From Enterococcus mundtii (GTDB lineage Bacteria; Bacillota; Bacilli; Lactobacillales; Enterococcaceae): a stretch of 64,000 bases of DNA. The stretch covers positions 1,761,501 through 1,825,500 of the forward strand of contig NZ_CP025473.1 in NCBI RefSeq assembly GCF_003957375.1. The letters run 5' to 3'. The notes beneath the pieces are model-generated. The model had not been told where the DNA came from. It saw only the letters and a program-made list of their open reading frames with translations, and made no database searches. Of this stretch, positions 17,924 to 26,190 are shown one piece after another. A program made the translations under genes and the position numbers. How positions within the stretch are numbered: position 1 is the first letter of the stretch; each line of letters opens with the position of its first letter.

Positions 17924-19455
17924 CAGCCCACTGCCTCCTCTTCTTTTGTCATCAGGTTCATCAATAACTCCTGATTTGCCTCTTCTCTAAGCACTTCTCC
18001 CGTCATTTTCCCTTCATTCATGGTATAGATCCGATCACACATACCGATGATCTCAGGTAGTTCAGAAGAAATGATACAGACACATTTTCCTAAGGCAGCC
18101 ATTTCTTCAATAATTGTGTAGATTTCATACTTCGCCCCGACATCTATACCACGAGTCGGTTCGTCCAGAAATAAAATTTCCGGTTCTGTCATCAACCATT
18201 TAGCTAAAACGACTTTTTGTTGATTCCCACCACTTAAACTACCCACGTTTTGGAACACATTGGTGGCCTTGGTCCTCATTTTTTTCCGAAAGTTTTCTGC
18301 TTCGATCACTTCTTTTTCTTGATCTAAAATGCCACTTCGACTAATTTTTTCGAGACTAGCAATCGTCGTATTTTCTCTGATGTCCATCAAAAGATTCAAG
18401 CCAACAGATTTACGATCTTCGGACACATACGCCAACCCATGATCAATTGCTTGAGAAACATCTTTGATCACTAATTCTTTTCCGTCTTTAAAAACCTTGC
18501 CGCTGATATTGCTTCCATATGATCGACCAAAAATACTCATGGCAAATTCAGTTCGTCCTGCTCCCATCAATCCGGCGATACCAACAATTTCTCCTCGTCG
18601 AATCGAAAAATCGATATGATCATTGATGATTCGGTCGGTTGTCAATGGATGGTGGACCGTCCAATCCTTGACTTCAAAATAAACCTCGCCGATATCAGGA
18701 TGACGATCAGGGTAACGATTCGTTAAATCACGACCAACCATCCCCTTAATGATCCGTTCTTCACTGATTGCTGTATTTTCTAACGTTTCGATCGTTTGGC
18801 CATCTCGTAAGATTGTGATCCTGTCCGCCACCGCAACGATTTCATTCAATTTATGCGAAATGATGATCGAAGTGATTCCTTGATTGCGAAACTCCTTGAT
18901 CAAGGCTAACAGATTGGCGCTTTCTTCTTCATTCAGTGCTGCTGTCGGTTCATCTAATATGAGTAATCGAACATTTTTAGAAAAAGCCTTCGCAATTTCC
19001 ACCAACTGTTGATGCCCGACACCGATTTGCGAAACTAAGGTATTCGGATCGATTTTCAAGCCCACTGTTTTTAGTAGATTTTCTGTTTTTCGTTCAGTCA
19101 AGTTCCAGTCGATCATGCCATGCTTTGTTTGTTCGTTCCCTAAAAAAATGTTTTCTTTGATCGATAGATAAGGACTCAAAGCTAATTCCTGGTGGATGAT
19201 CACGATCCCTTTCGCTTCACTATCTCTAAGATTTTTAAATTGACATACCTCACCGTCATACATGATTTCGCCTGAATAGCTGCCATAAGGATACAAGCCG
19301 CTCAACACATTCATCAATGTGGATTTTCCTGCACCATTCTCGCCACAAAGGGCATGGATCTCTCCACGTTTGATACGGAGATTGACATTGTTCAACGCAC
19401 GAACACCAGAGAATTCTTTGATGATTTCTTTCATTTCTAAAATATAATCTGCCAT
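17923..19455 (-). CDS. araG: Sugar ABC transporter ATPase, two nucleotide-binding domains (AraG/GguA family)
   Basis: 510 residues, a fused pair of ABC domains as in AraG/RbsA/GguA. Domain 1: Walker [10 protein letters not shown] at residues 38-46, Walker [11 protein letters not shown] near 165, and a degenerate signature ([14 protein letters not shown]). Domain 2: [12 protein letters not shown], a proper signature [14 protein letters not shown] near 405, and [19 protein letters not shown]. It energises import together with the permease gene that overlaps it by one base. It is separated from the binding-protein gene by about 310 bases containing two large hairpin repeats, which may lower its expression relative to that gene. 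Confidence 0.92.
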   Translation of the reverse strand: MADYILEMKEIIKEFSGVRALNNVNLRIKRGEIHALCGENGAGKSTLMNVLSGLYPYGSYSGEIMYDGEVCQFKNLRDSEAKGIVIIHQELALSPYLSIKENIFLGNEQTKHGMIDWNLTERKTENLLKTVGLKIDPNTLVSQIGVGHQQLVEIAKAFSKNVRLLILDEPTAALNEEESANLLALIKEFRNQGITSIIISHKLNEIVAVADRITILRDGQTIETLENTAISEERIIKGMVGRDLTNRYPDRHPDIGEVYFEVKDWTVHHPLTTDRIINDHIDFSIRRGEIVGIAGLMGAGRTEFAMSIFGRSYGSNISGKVFKDGKELVIKDVSQAIDHGLAYVSEDRKSVGLNLLMDIRENTTIASLEKISRSGILDQEKEVIEAENFRKKMRTKATNVFQNVGSLSGGNQQKVVLAKWLMTEPEILFLDEPTRGIDVGAKYEIYTIIEEMAALGKCVCIISSELPEIIGMCDRIYTMNEGKMTGEVLREEANQELLMNLMTKEEEAVG

Positions 19456-19482
19456 TTTTTCACTTCCTAATCGAGAGTGTGA

Positions 19483-19598
19483 TAGTAGCGCTCAACTTCG
19501 AAAAATAAGCGAAAAAACTAAAATTTATTCTTCAAATTTTGAGATCTCACGCTTATTTTTGAAGGAGCTACTACTGAAACACTGTTTATTGAGGTTAT
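19483..19598 (-). repeat. Dispersed hairpin repeat, copy A
   Basis: Head (minus strand) CTCAATAAACAGTG, then a long imperfect hairpin whose arms (19484-19511 and 19550-19572) end in AAATAAGCG. It is related to copies at 19611-19713, 26036-26150 and 57632-57760. It lies in the mRNA between the binding-protein and ATPase genes. Confidence 0.6.
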
Positions 19599-19610
19599 GC
19601 CACAAGCATT

Positions 19611-19713
19611 TTGACCTTAGCAATAAGAGAGAAAATTGAAAAATAGTTGGTTATATTTCTCCGATTTTTTGCTTAATGTTGAAGGTCAGCTTCTAAACAC
19701 CGTTTATTCGGTT
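19611..19713 (-). repeat. Dispersed hairpin repeat, copy B (tandem to copy A)
   Basis: Head (minus strand) AACCGAATAAACGGTG, followed by AGAAGCTGACCTT and a hairpin with arms at 19671-19689 and 19611-19627. It has the same orientation and layout as copy A. Together they fill the 310-base gap between the binding-protein and ATPase genes; I see no gene here. Confidence 0.58.
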
Positions 19714-19765
19714 CTAAGGAGTACAAGAGGACAAATGTTCCAAAGCCCTTTTATTTAATGCCCTC

Positions 19766-20857
19766 TTATTGGCCTAAATCACTTTCACTGTAATACTCAG
19801 TATCGATCAGCTCTTGTTTGTAGTTTTCTTTATCTACAGATACAGGGTTAGCTAGATAAGTTGGAATAACTTTCACGCCATTATCGTAGGTTTCCTCGTC
19901 ATTGACCGGCACTTCTTTATCATTGTTGATTGCTTCGATCATCTCTACCGTATTATCAGCTAGCACCCGTGTATCTTTAAAGATCGTTTGTGTTTGCTCT
20001 CCTGCAATGATAGATTTCACTCCAGCAATCGTTGCATCCTGTCCTGTGATAACTGGAAGTGGTTTGTCAGCTGAGCCATACCCTACTCCTTTTAAGGAAG
20101 AAATGATCCCTAAACTAATTGGATCGTAAGGAGAAAGAACCGCATCTAGTTGTTCATCTGTATAGTTAGCACTTAATAAGTTATCCATACGTGCTTGTGC
20201 GGTTGAGCCATCCCAACGAAGCGTCGCGATTTGATTGAATTTCGTTTGACCTGATGAGACGTTCAATTGTTTGCTGTCGATATAAGGTTGAAGAATCGAC
20301 ATCACACCATTGTAATTGATCAATGCGTTGTTATCGTCAGGTGAACCGCCAAATAATTCGATCGTAAATGGTCCAGCACCATCTTTTAAGCCTAATTTAT
20401 CTTCGATATAAGAAGCTTGTAAAACACCTACACCAAAATTATCAAATGTTGCATAATAATCGACATATTCAGAGTTCATCAATAAACGGTCATACGCAAT
20501 GACTTTGATATCCGCCTGATGTGCTTTTTCTAAGACATCTGTCAATGCTGAACCGTCAATCGATGCAATAACCAACGTATCAACTCCCTTTGTGATCATA
20601 TTTTCGATTTGTGCCACTTGGTTTTCTACTTTGTCTTCTCCATATTGCAAATCTGTCTTGTATCCTTTTTCTTCTAGTTGCTTGACCATGTTGTCGCCAT
20701 CTGCGATCCACCGCTCTGCAGATTTTGTTGGCATCGAAATACCGACGAACCCTTTTTCATCTCCGGCTGCACTGCCATCGCTACAACCAGCAAATACTGT
20801 TACTGACACTAATAAAAAAACAATTGCTACCAACCAATTTTTCCCAACTCGTTTCAT
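19766..20857 (-). CDS. araE: Sugar-binding lipoprotein of the ABC importer (ChvE/AraE-like)
   Basis: 363 residues. A lipoprotein signal has its lipobox cysteine at residue 25 (VFAGC). The mature protein is a type I periplasmic-binding protein of the ChvE/XylF group: [73 protein letters not shown] and [20 protein letters not shown]. It delivers the sugar to the AraGH-like membrane complex. GGAGG precedes the ATG. It is the first gene of the importer operon, divergent from the three-component sensor operon, and its promoter region carries a cre and direct repeats. The symbol follows Geobacillus araE (binding protein), not the E. coli proton symporter. Confidence 0.9.
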   Translation of the reverse strand: MKRVGKNWLVAIVFLLVSVTVFAGCSDGSAAGDEKGFVGISMPTKSAERWIADGDNMVKQLEEKGYKTDLQYGEDKVENQVAQIENMITKGVDTLVIASIDGSALTDVLEKAHQADIKVIAYDRLLMNSEYVDYYATFDNFGVGVLQASYIEDKLGLKDGAGPFTIELFGGSPDDNNALINYNGVMSILQPYIDSKQLNVSSGQTKFNQIATLRWDGSTAQARMDNLLSANYTDEQLDAVLSPYDPISLGIISSLKGVGYGSADKPLPVITGQDATIAGVKSIIAGEQTQTIFKDTRVLADNTVEMIEAINNDKEVPVNDEETYDNGVKVIPTYLANPVSVDKENYKQELIDTEYYSESDLGQ

Positions 20858-20890
20858 GTGTGTCCCTCCAAATACTTATTTGATGAATTC

Positions 20891-20919
20891 ATCATAGTTT
20901 AAATATAAAACGCTTTCAT
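20891..20919 (-). promoter_or_regulatory. Importer promoter -10 and catabolite-response element
   Basis: ATGAAAGCGTTTTAT (minus strand, 20905-20919) fits the CcpA consensus with one mismatch. It overlaps the spacer between a -10 TATGAT (20891-20896) and a weak -35 position (ATGAAA), as expected for CcpA repression of an activator-dependent promoter. Confidence 0.65.
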
Positions 20920-20952
20920 TGATTATTTTTCTGTGTTTCTATAAATTCCCTC

Positions 20953-20970
20953 GTAAACTTATGTAAACTT
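20953..20970. promoter_or_regulatory. Direct repeats, candidate site for the AraC-type response regulator
   Basis: GTAAACTT occurs at 20953-20960 and 20963-20970, exactly one helix turn apart, between the divergent importer and sensor operons. AraC-family regulators commonly bind such direct repeats. The assignment to the neighbouring regulator is inferred. Confidence 0.45.
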
Positions 20971-21042
20971 TTGATTTTTCTTCATTTTTTTTTGACGATT
21001 CTTGATTTTCTTACGAAATTGACAAACATGCTAATATGAAAT

Positions 21043-21057
21043 TTGAAAACGCTATAT
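21043..21057 (+). promoter_or_regulatory. Catabolite-response element upstream of the sensor operon
   Basis: TTGAAAACGCTATAT matches the CcpA consensus with one mismatch. It lies 26 bases before the start of the sensor lipoprotein gene and after a TTGACA at 21019-21024, so it could act as a roadblock or a promoter-proximal operator. Confidence 0.6.
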
Positions 21058-21083
21058 GATATAGATAAAAGGGGAGATTCATT

Positions 21084-22049
21084 ATGAAGAACAAAAGTTT
21101 TTTTATTCTGGCAGCTTTTTGCCTGCTGTTGACTGGGTGTGCTTTCAACTCTACTGAGCCTACAAAAAAAGAGTTGACCATTGGTTTTTCTCAAGCGGGC
21201 ACCGAAAGTAATTGGCGCAAAGTTCAAAATCAGTCCATCAAAGAAGCACTAGAAAAACAAAATTTCCAAGTCCTTCACCGAAATAGTTACTCTGATCCAA
21301 AACAACAGATACAAGATGTGATGACATTTATTGCCTATCAAGTCGATATGATCGTGTTATCTCCTATCGAAGAAACTGGCTGGGATTCTGTTTTGGAAGA
21401 AGCCACAGAAGCGAATATCCCAGTCATCATCGTTGATCGCAACATCACAACGCAAAAACAAGATCTCTATTTGACCCATATTGGTTCAAGTTTCAAAGCA
21501 CAAGGTAGTCGAGCTGGCCTCTACGTCACCAATCATTACCAGCAAAAAACACAAGAATCGATCCAAGTATTTGAGATACGTGGTTCAGAAAACACATCTC
21601 CCACTCGCTTGCGATCAGACGGCTTTTTAGAAACCATCGCTCGCGACCCAAGAATCCATGTCAGGCAAGCGATCACCGGAGACTATATTCGCTTAAAAGC
21701 CAAAGAACAATTTTCAAAAGCCATTGATGAGGGAAAACTTGAGGGAATCGATGTCATTTATTCTCACAATGATGAAATGACACTAGGTGCCTTAGATGCG
21801 ATCAAGGAAAAAAAACTCGAAAAGAATTTTGTGATTGTCAGCATTGATGCACAAAAAGAGATAATCGATCAATTAAAAAAAGGAAATGTCAACTGTGTGG
21901 TGGAATGCAATCCTTTTATGGGTGAACTAGTAGCCAATACAGTCAAACGCTACTTCGAAAAGAAAGCGATTCCACAAGATATCTACGTTTCTGATACGGT
22001 GTTCTCAGACCAAAATGATTTTTCAACGATCCCACCGCGGGGATATTAG
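21084..22049 (+). CDS. araP: Extracytoplasmic sugar-sensing lipoprotein (AraP-like)
   Basis: 321 residues with a lipobox cysteine at residue 19 (LLTGC). The mature part is a type I periplasmic-binding-protein fold of the YtfQ/RbsB kind: LTIGFSQAGTESNWRKVQ, QVDMIVLSPIEETGWDSV, IPVIIVDRNI, GSENTSPTRLRSDGF and DVIYSHNDEMTLGALDAI. It is encoded 8 bases before a YesM-type kinase and then an AraC-type response regulator, not in the transporter operon. This arrangement matches the AraPST three-component system of Geobacillus, where the binding protein presents the sugar to the kinase. Arabinose as the ligand is inferred from the neighbourhood. AAAAGGGGAG precedes the ATG. Confidence 0.85.
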   Translation: MKNKSFFILAAFCLLLTGCAFNSTEPTKKELTIGFSQAGTESNWRKVQNQSIKEALEKQNFQVLHRNSYSDPKQQIQDVMTFIAYQVDMIVLSPIEETGWDSVLEEATEANIPVIIVDRNITTQKQDLYLTHIGSSFKAQGSRAGLYVTNHYQQKTQESIQVFEIRGSENTSPTRLRSDGFLETIARDPRIHVRQAITGDYIRLKAKEQFSKAIDEGKLEGIDVIYSHNDEMTLGALDAIKEKKLEKNFVIVSIDAQKEIIDQLKKGNVNCVVECNPFMGELVANTVKRYFEKKAIPQDIYVSDTVFSDQNDFSTIPPRGY

Positions 22050-22057
22050 GAGGTAAA

Positions 22058-23506
22058 ATGAAAAAGAACGAAAGCATTAAAGTACTACTTCGACATACAA
22101 GCTGGCTCATGTTATCTTTAGCAATCACGCCTTTGATCATTAGCATTGCACTTTATACACATTATCTTTTTTCCTATGAAAAAAGTATCCATAATATCTC
22201 GATTGCTAATCAAATCGCAAGTAACGTAGAAGAAACAATCATCGAAGAAGCTCTTGGATTAACTTACGGACAGATCACACCCGAAGAATTCCAACAGAGC
22301 AACCAGATCAATCGTATCAAAGAAGAAATCAGTGCGATCAAAGTCAGTACTCAAAACTCACAAGAATTAGCAACACTCAATATCGTTTTGCGCTCTCTTG
22401 ATAATGTTTCTGACTATTTAGACAAAATCATTGCAAATATTTATCAAAAAGAAACATTCGCAGAGAATCAAGCATTGATGTTACATGTTGAATCTGCGGT
22501 CAAACTTGCTCATGACATCTTACAAGATTTTGTCAAAATCGAAATCGATGCAGCTTCCGTAAAAAGTGAAGAAGTTCGCAGTTCCTTAGTGATTCTCTCC
22601 ACCATCGAGGCTGTTATCATCGTGCTGATTTTCCTATTGACAAGAAAGTTCAACACAAAAATGATGTACCAAATTCAACAGCCTATGGATGAAATGATCA
22701 AAATGGCTGATGCATTAGCAGAAGGACATTTAAATCATCGGATCAAAACTCCACAAAATAATGAGTTAAAAAAATTAAGTAATAGCATGAATGATATGGC
22801 TGATAACTTAGTGATTTTGTTAGAGGAAAATGCGTTGAAGCAATATAATCTTGCGCAAAGTGAAGTCAGGACATTACAAGCTCAGATCATTCCCCATTTT
22901 ATTTATAATAGTTTAGATGCCATTTTGGTCTTGGCAGAAATGGGTGAAATTGAAAAAGTCAAAGAAATGACATATGCCTTATCTGACTTTTTCCGCATTT
23001 CATTAAGCCAGGGAAAAGATTGGATACCAGTCGAACAGGAAATTCGACATTGCGACAATTACCTGAAGATTTTGCAAATCCGCTATGGAGACCAATTATC
23101 TTATCAATTAACCATTGATCCAAAAGTCAATACTCATCCAATATTGAAAATGATTCTTCAACCATTGATTGAAAATGCGGTCTATCATGGAACTAAATTG
23201 GTACGTCGGCCAGGAAGAATCAATGTAAAAGCGTATATAGACCAAGAAGAATTTATCCATTTTTGGATCATTGATAACGGAAAAGGGATTACTGAAACCA
23301 AGTTAGAGGAGATCAACCAAGAACTCGCAGATGGTTTAGATACTAATTTCCATAAAGGATATGGACTCTTTAATGTCAACAAACGCTTGCTTTTGTACTA
23401 TGGAACCGATGCAAGTATTAAGATTACTAGTCGGATCGATCATGGAACGGTCATCCATGTCGTTGTCCCTACAAAAAATATAGATAGGAATGAAGCAAAT
23501 GTATAA
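22058..23506 (+). CDS. araS: Sensor histidine kinase, YesM/LytS type (AraS-like)
   Basis: 482 residues. Two membrane helices (about 16-37 and 172-194) flank an extracellular helical sensor domain of about 135 residues. A HAMP region follows (about 195-250), then a His_kinase domain (AQIIPHFIYNSLDAI, phosphoacceptor histidine near 279). The C-terminal ATPase domain has N-box ILQPLIENAVYHG and G-box IDNGKGI and KGYGLFNVNKRL. It would phosphorylate the response regulator encoded next, whose start lies inside the last codons of this gene. GGAGGT precedes the ATG. Signal input is probably through contact with the upstream lipoprotein. Confidence 0.92.
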   Translation: MKKNESIKVLLRHTSWLMLSLAITPLIISIALYTHYLFSYEKSIHNISIANQIASNVEETIIEEALGLTYGQITPEEFQQSNQINRIKEEISAIKVSTQNSQELATLNIVLRSLDNVSDYLDKIIANIYQKETFAENQALMLHVESAVKLAHDILQDFVKIEIDAASVKSEEVRSSLVILSTIEAVIIVLIFLLTRKFNTKMMYQIQQPMDEMIKMADALAEGHLNHRIKTPQNNELKKLSNSMNDMADNLVILLEENALKQYNLAQSEVRTLQAQIIPHFIYNSLDAILVLAEMGEIEKVKEMTYALSDFFRISLSQGKDWIPVEQEIRHCDNYLKILQIRYGDQLSYQLTIDPKVNTHPILKMILQPLIENAVYHGTKLVRRPGRINVKAYIDQEEFIHFWIIDNGKGITETKLEEINQELADGLDTNFHKGYGLFNVNKRLLLYYGTDASIKITSRIDHGTVIHVVVPTKNIDRNEANV

Positions 23507-25085
23507 AATTTTTATTGCAGAAGATGAACATTTGATTCGCGAATCATTGAAGAGAATCATCACTGAGTTTTCAACCTTTTTACCATTGGGCTCTATTGAA
23601 GATGCCAGCGATGGTGAACTTGCTTTATCAATGATTGCCGAGCAGAAACCAGATATCTTATTGACAGATATTCGTATGCCTTTTATGAATGGGATTGAAC
23701 TAGCCAATGAAGTAAAAAAACTCTTGCCTGATATCCAAATCATTTTTATTAGTGGATATGATGAATTTACGTATGCAAAAGCTGCGATTCAACTTCAAGT
23801 AGCAGAGTATCTGTTAAAACCGATCAAACCTAATGAACTACAAAAAAGCCTAGAACAAATCATTCAAAAACTAGAAGCTGCCTCCTTATCGAAACAGTCT
23901 AAAGAAACAAACGGCTATTCCTTAGAAGTACAAAAAAACTTCTACTTGAATGCCCTGTTCAATAATCAGTTACTACTGTCAGAAGCAATTGAAGAAGGTC
24001 GAAAACTTGAACGTGAAATCGCCGGAAATAAATATATGGTTCTTTTGATCGCAAATCATACAAATAAATTTTTTTCAGATTATGATATTTTTCATGAAAA
24101 GATGGCTGAGCTATTCAATAACGATAAACAAATACTTTTTTCTTCCCTTTCTTCACGATTCATCAAACTATTGATTTTTGATCCAAATGAAGAGCTATTA
24201 CAAAAAAAAGCAAATCAGGTTGCATTGCTTTCTCACAAAACATTAGGGCATACGACAGATGATTTGGTTATTGGAATCGGATACCCTGTGAAACGAATCA
24301 GCGAAATTCCACATAGTTATCAGACTGCTGTTCATTTGCTCAGTTATTTGAAGATCGATCCTAAAATAAAAATTCTTTCTTATTTAGATTATGAAAAAAA
24401 GCTTGGCAATTACGGACAATCTTTTGATCTAAAAGAAGCCATTCGTTTACTCAGAAAAAGCGAAATTTCTTCATTTGTTGAGAAGTTAGTTAAACAGACC
24501 AATCAACATGCCGATCCACTTTTCGTTAGGCATCTGATCATTAATGAGTTGAATGGATTAGTAACGATACGTCAAAACCAAACCAATCAAGTCGTTTCTT
24601 TTACCTCTACAGAAGAAATTCCGAACATTCTGTCAGACACGCCTCTCTTCGTCCAATACGTTGAACAAATGATTAACTTTTTAAAAGAAATGGTACTTGA
24701 GAATCACATGAATCAATATAAAGAAGTACTCGAACAATCCGTCACGTATATTGAAAACCACTATTTTGAACCAGAGCTTTCTCTTAAAGAAGTGGCTGAC
24801 CATGTCCATTTGAGTAGCTCACATTTCAGTACGATTTTTTCTCAAGGGATAGGACAAACATTTATTGACTATCTTACTGAACAACGCTTGAGCATGGCTA
24901 GGCGACTTTTGCGGGAAACCAATTCAAAACTATCTGTCATAGCCTCAGAAGTGGGATACAATGATCCAAATTATTTTAGTTCTATTTTTAAGCGAAAAGA
25001 AAAAATCTCACCTAAAGAGTATCGAAAAATGAAACAAAATCGTGCACATTCTTTACAAGAAAATAATTATCTAGTCAACAAATAA
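23499..25085 (+). CDS. araT: Response regulator with AraC-type DNA-binding domain (AraT-like)
   Basis: 528 residues. Receiver domain 1-120 with acidic pocket residues in IFIAEDEHL, the phospho-aspartate in LLTDIRMPFMNGIEL (about residue 56) and lysine in YLLKPIKP. A long linker domain follows, with two helix-turn-helix units of the AraC type at the C-terminus (LSLKEVADHVHLSSSHFSTIF and SVIASEVGYNDPNYFSSIFK). The AGGA at 23486-23489 is 9 bases before the ATG at 23499, whereas the ATG at 23490 is too close to it; the start thus overlaps the kinase gene by 8 bases. It probably activates the divergent importer operon, perhaps through the GTAAACTT repeats. A weak T-rich hairpin follows at 25107-25130. 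Confidence 0.92.
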   Translation: MYKIFIAEDEHLIRESLKRIITEFSTFLPLGSIEDASDGELALSMIAEQKPDILLTDIRMPFMNGIELANEVKKLLPDIQIIFISGYDEFTYAKAAIQLQVAEYLLKPIKPNELQKSLEQIIQKLEAASLSKQSKETNGYSLEVQKNFYLNALFNNQLLLSEAIEEGRKLEREIAGNKYMVLLIANHTNKFFSDYDIFHEKMAELFNNDKQILFSSLSSRFIKLLIFDPNEELLQKKANQVALLSHKTLGHTTDDLVIGIGYPVKRISEIPHSYQTAVHLLSYLKIDPKIKILSYLDYEKKLGNYGQSFDLKEAIRLLRKSEISSFVEKLVKQTNQHADPLFVRHLIINELNGLVTIRQNQTNQVVSFTSTEEIPNILSDTPLFVQYVEQMINFLKEMVLENHMNQYKEVLEQSVTYIENHYFEPELSLKEVADHVHLSSSHFSTIFSQGIGQTFIDYLTEQRLSMARRLLRETNSKLSVIASEVGYNDPNYFSSIFKRKEKISPKEYRKMKQNRAHSLQENNYLVNK

Positions 25086-25197
25086 GCAACAAACCCGCGT
25101 AATATTTTTTTCAGTTTAGTCTGAAAAAGTTGTTACTTTCTTAACTGGACTACTTGCTATAATTATAGAAATAGTGAAAAACGAAAGGAATACGCGT

Positions 25198-25854
25198 GTG
25201 AAAGCAGAAATAAAAAAATTACCTGTGATTATTGTTGGAATCATTAGTATTACTGTGGGACTAAATATGTTTTTGCTTCCACATCAAATTGCTTCAGCGG
25301 GCGTAGGATCAATTGGTTTTCTTCTAGAAATGGTCTTGTTGATCGACCGGACATTGATTGTTTGGGCAATCAATCTTGCGATGCTTTGTTTAGCTTTTAT
25401 CTTTCTGGAAAGAGCAGTTTTTTTTAAAACTCTGATAGGTAGTTTGATATTTCCGATTATTTTAGCATACACACCGGCTTTGGTAATCACCCAACATTTC
25501 CCAATCGCTTTAGTCGCTGGCAGTTTTCTATTTAGTCTTGGAATATTCATTCTTTATCAAATCGGCGCGTCAAACGGCGGGGTTACAGTTCCACCATTGA
25601 TTTTCAAAAAATATTTTGGGATCGAACATGCTCTAGGCGTTTTACTGACAAATACCGTGATCATAGTTCTAAACCTTGTGATTCTTGGGATAAGACAAGC
25701 GGTTATCTCGACCATCTCTATTTATCTCATTTCATTTTTTATGAAAAAACTATTACAATTTCAAACTCAATTTTTAACTATTAAGGCGATTGATTTAGTG
25801 AATGAGAGTTCGCCTATTCTAGATGAACAACCTAATAAAAATCTAGCAGAATAA
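25198..25854 (+). CDS. YitT-family membrane protein lacking the DUF2179 domain
   Basis: About 218 residues with five to six membrane segments and YitT-like motifs (GLNMFLLPHQIASAGVGSIG, GASNGGVTVPPLIFKKYFGI). Full-length YitT proteins usually carry a C-terminal cytosolic DUF2179 domain; this one ends about 35 residues after the last helix, so it is a short form. The frame is open to a GTG at 25174, but AAAGGA lies 8 bases before the GTG at 25198, which is chosen. An extended -10 (TGCTATAAT, 25156-25163 region) sits just upstream, so the transcript would start near the gene. The family's function is not established. It is a single gene ended by a strong terminator. Confidence 0.75.
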   Translation: MKAEIKKLPVIIVGIISITVGLNMFLLPHQIASAGVGSIGFLLEMVLLIDRTLIVWAINLAMLCLAFIFLERAVFFKTLIGSLIFPIILAYTPALVITQHFPIALVAGSFLFSLGIFILYQIGASNGGVTVPPLIFKKYFGIEHALGVLLTNTVIIVLNLVILGIRQAVISTISIYLISFFMKKLLQFQTQFLTIKAIDLVNESSPILDEQPNKNLAE

Positions 25855-25877
25855 GCATTGTAACTAATAGCTATTCG

Positions 25878-25936
25878 AAAACAACCCATGAAATCCAAAA
25901 ATAGGAAACTATTTTCGGGGGTTCATGGGTTGTTTT
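25878..25936 (+). terminator. Terminator of the YitT-like gene
   Basis: AAAACAACCCATGAA (25878-25892) pairs perfectly with TTCATGGGTTGTTTT (25922-25936). Confidence 0.75.
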
Positions 25937-26035
25937 GTATCGTTTTATTTTATCCATTCTCTAGTTAGAATGAGTGGAGTCAAAATGACCACTTCAAAAT
26001 AAAGTGTCTGGACATCAGTCCTATCACCCACCTAA

Positions 26036-26150
26036 AACTGAATAAACAGCGGAAACAGAAGTGACATCATCGGAAATAAGGCACCATCTACTAAAACAAA
26101 TTTGTGGATGGTGCCTTTTTTTCAAGGCTAAGTACTTATGTTCCGATTTC
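26036..26150 (+). repeat. Dispersed hairpin repeat, copy C
   Basis: Head CTGAATAAACAGCGG. Outer arms CGGAAACAGAAGT (26050-26062) and ACTTATGTTCCG (26134-26145). Inner arms GGCACCATC (26080-26088) and GATGGTGCC (26107-26115), followed by seven T's. It probably also terminates transcription between two convergent genes. Confidence 0.7.
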
Positions 26151-26190
26151 TTGCTTATCGAGGTAAAAGTACTCTATATTATCTTATTTT

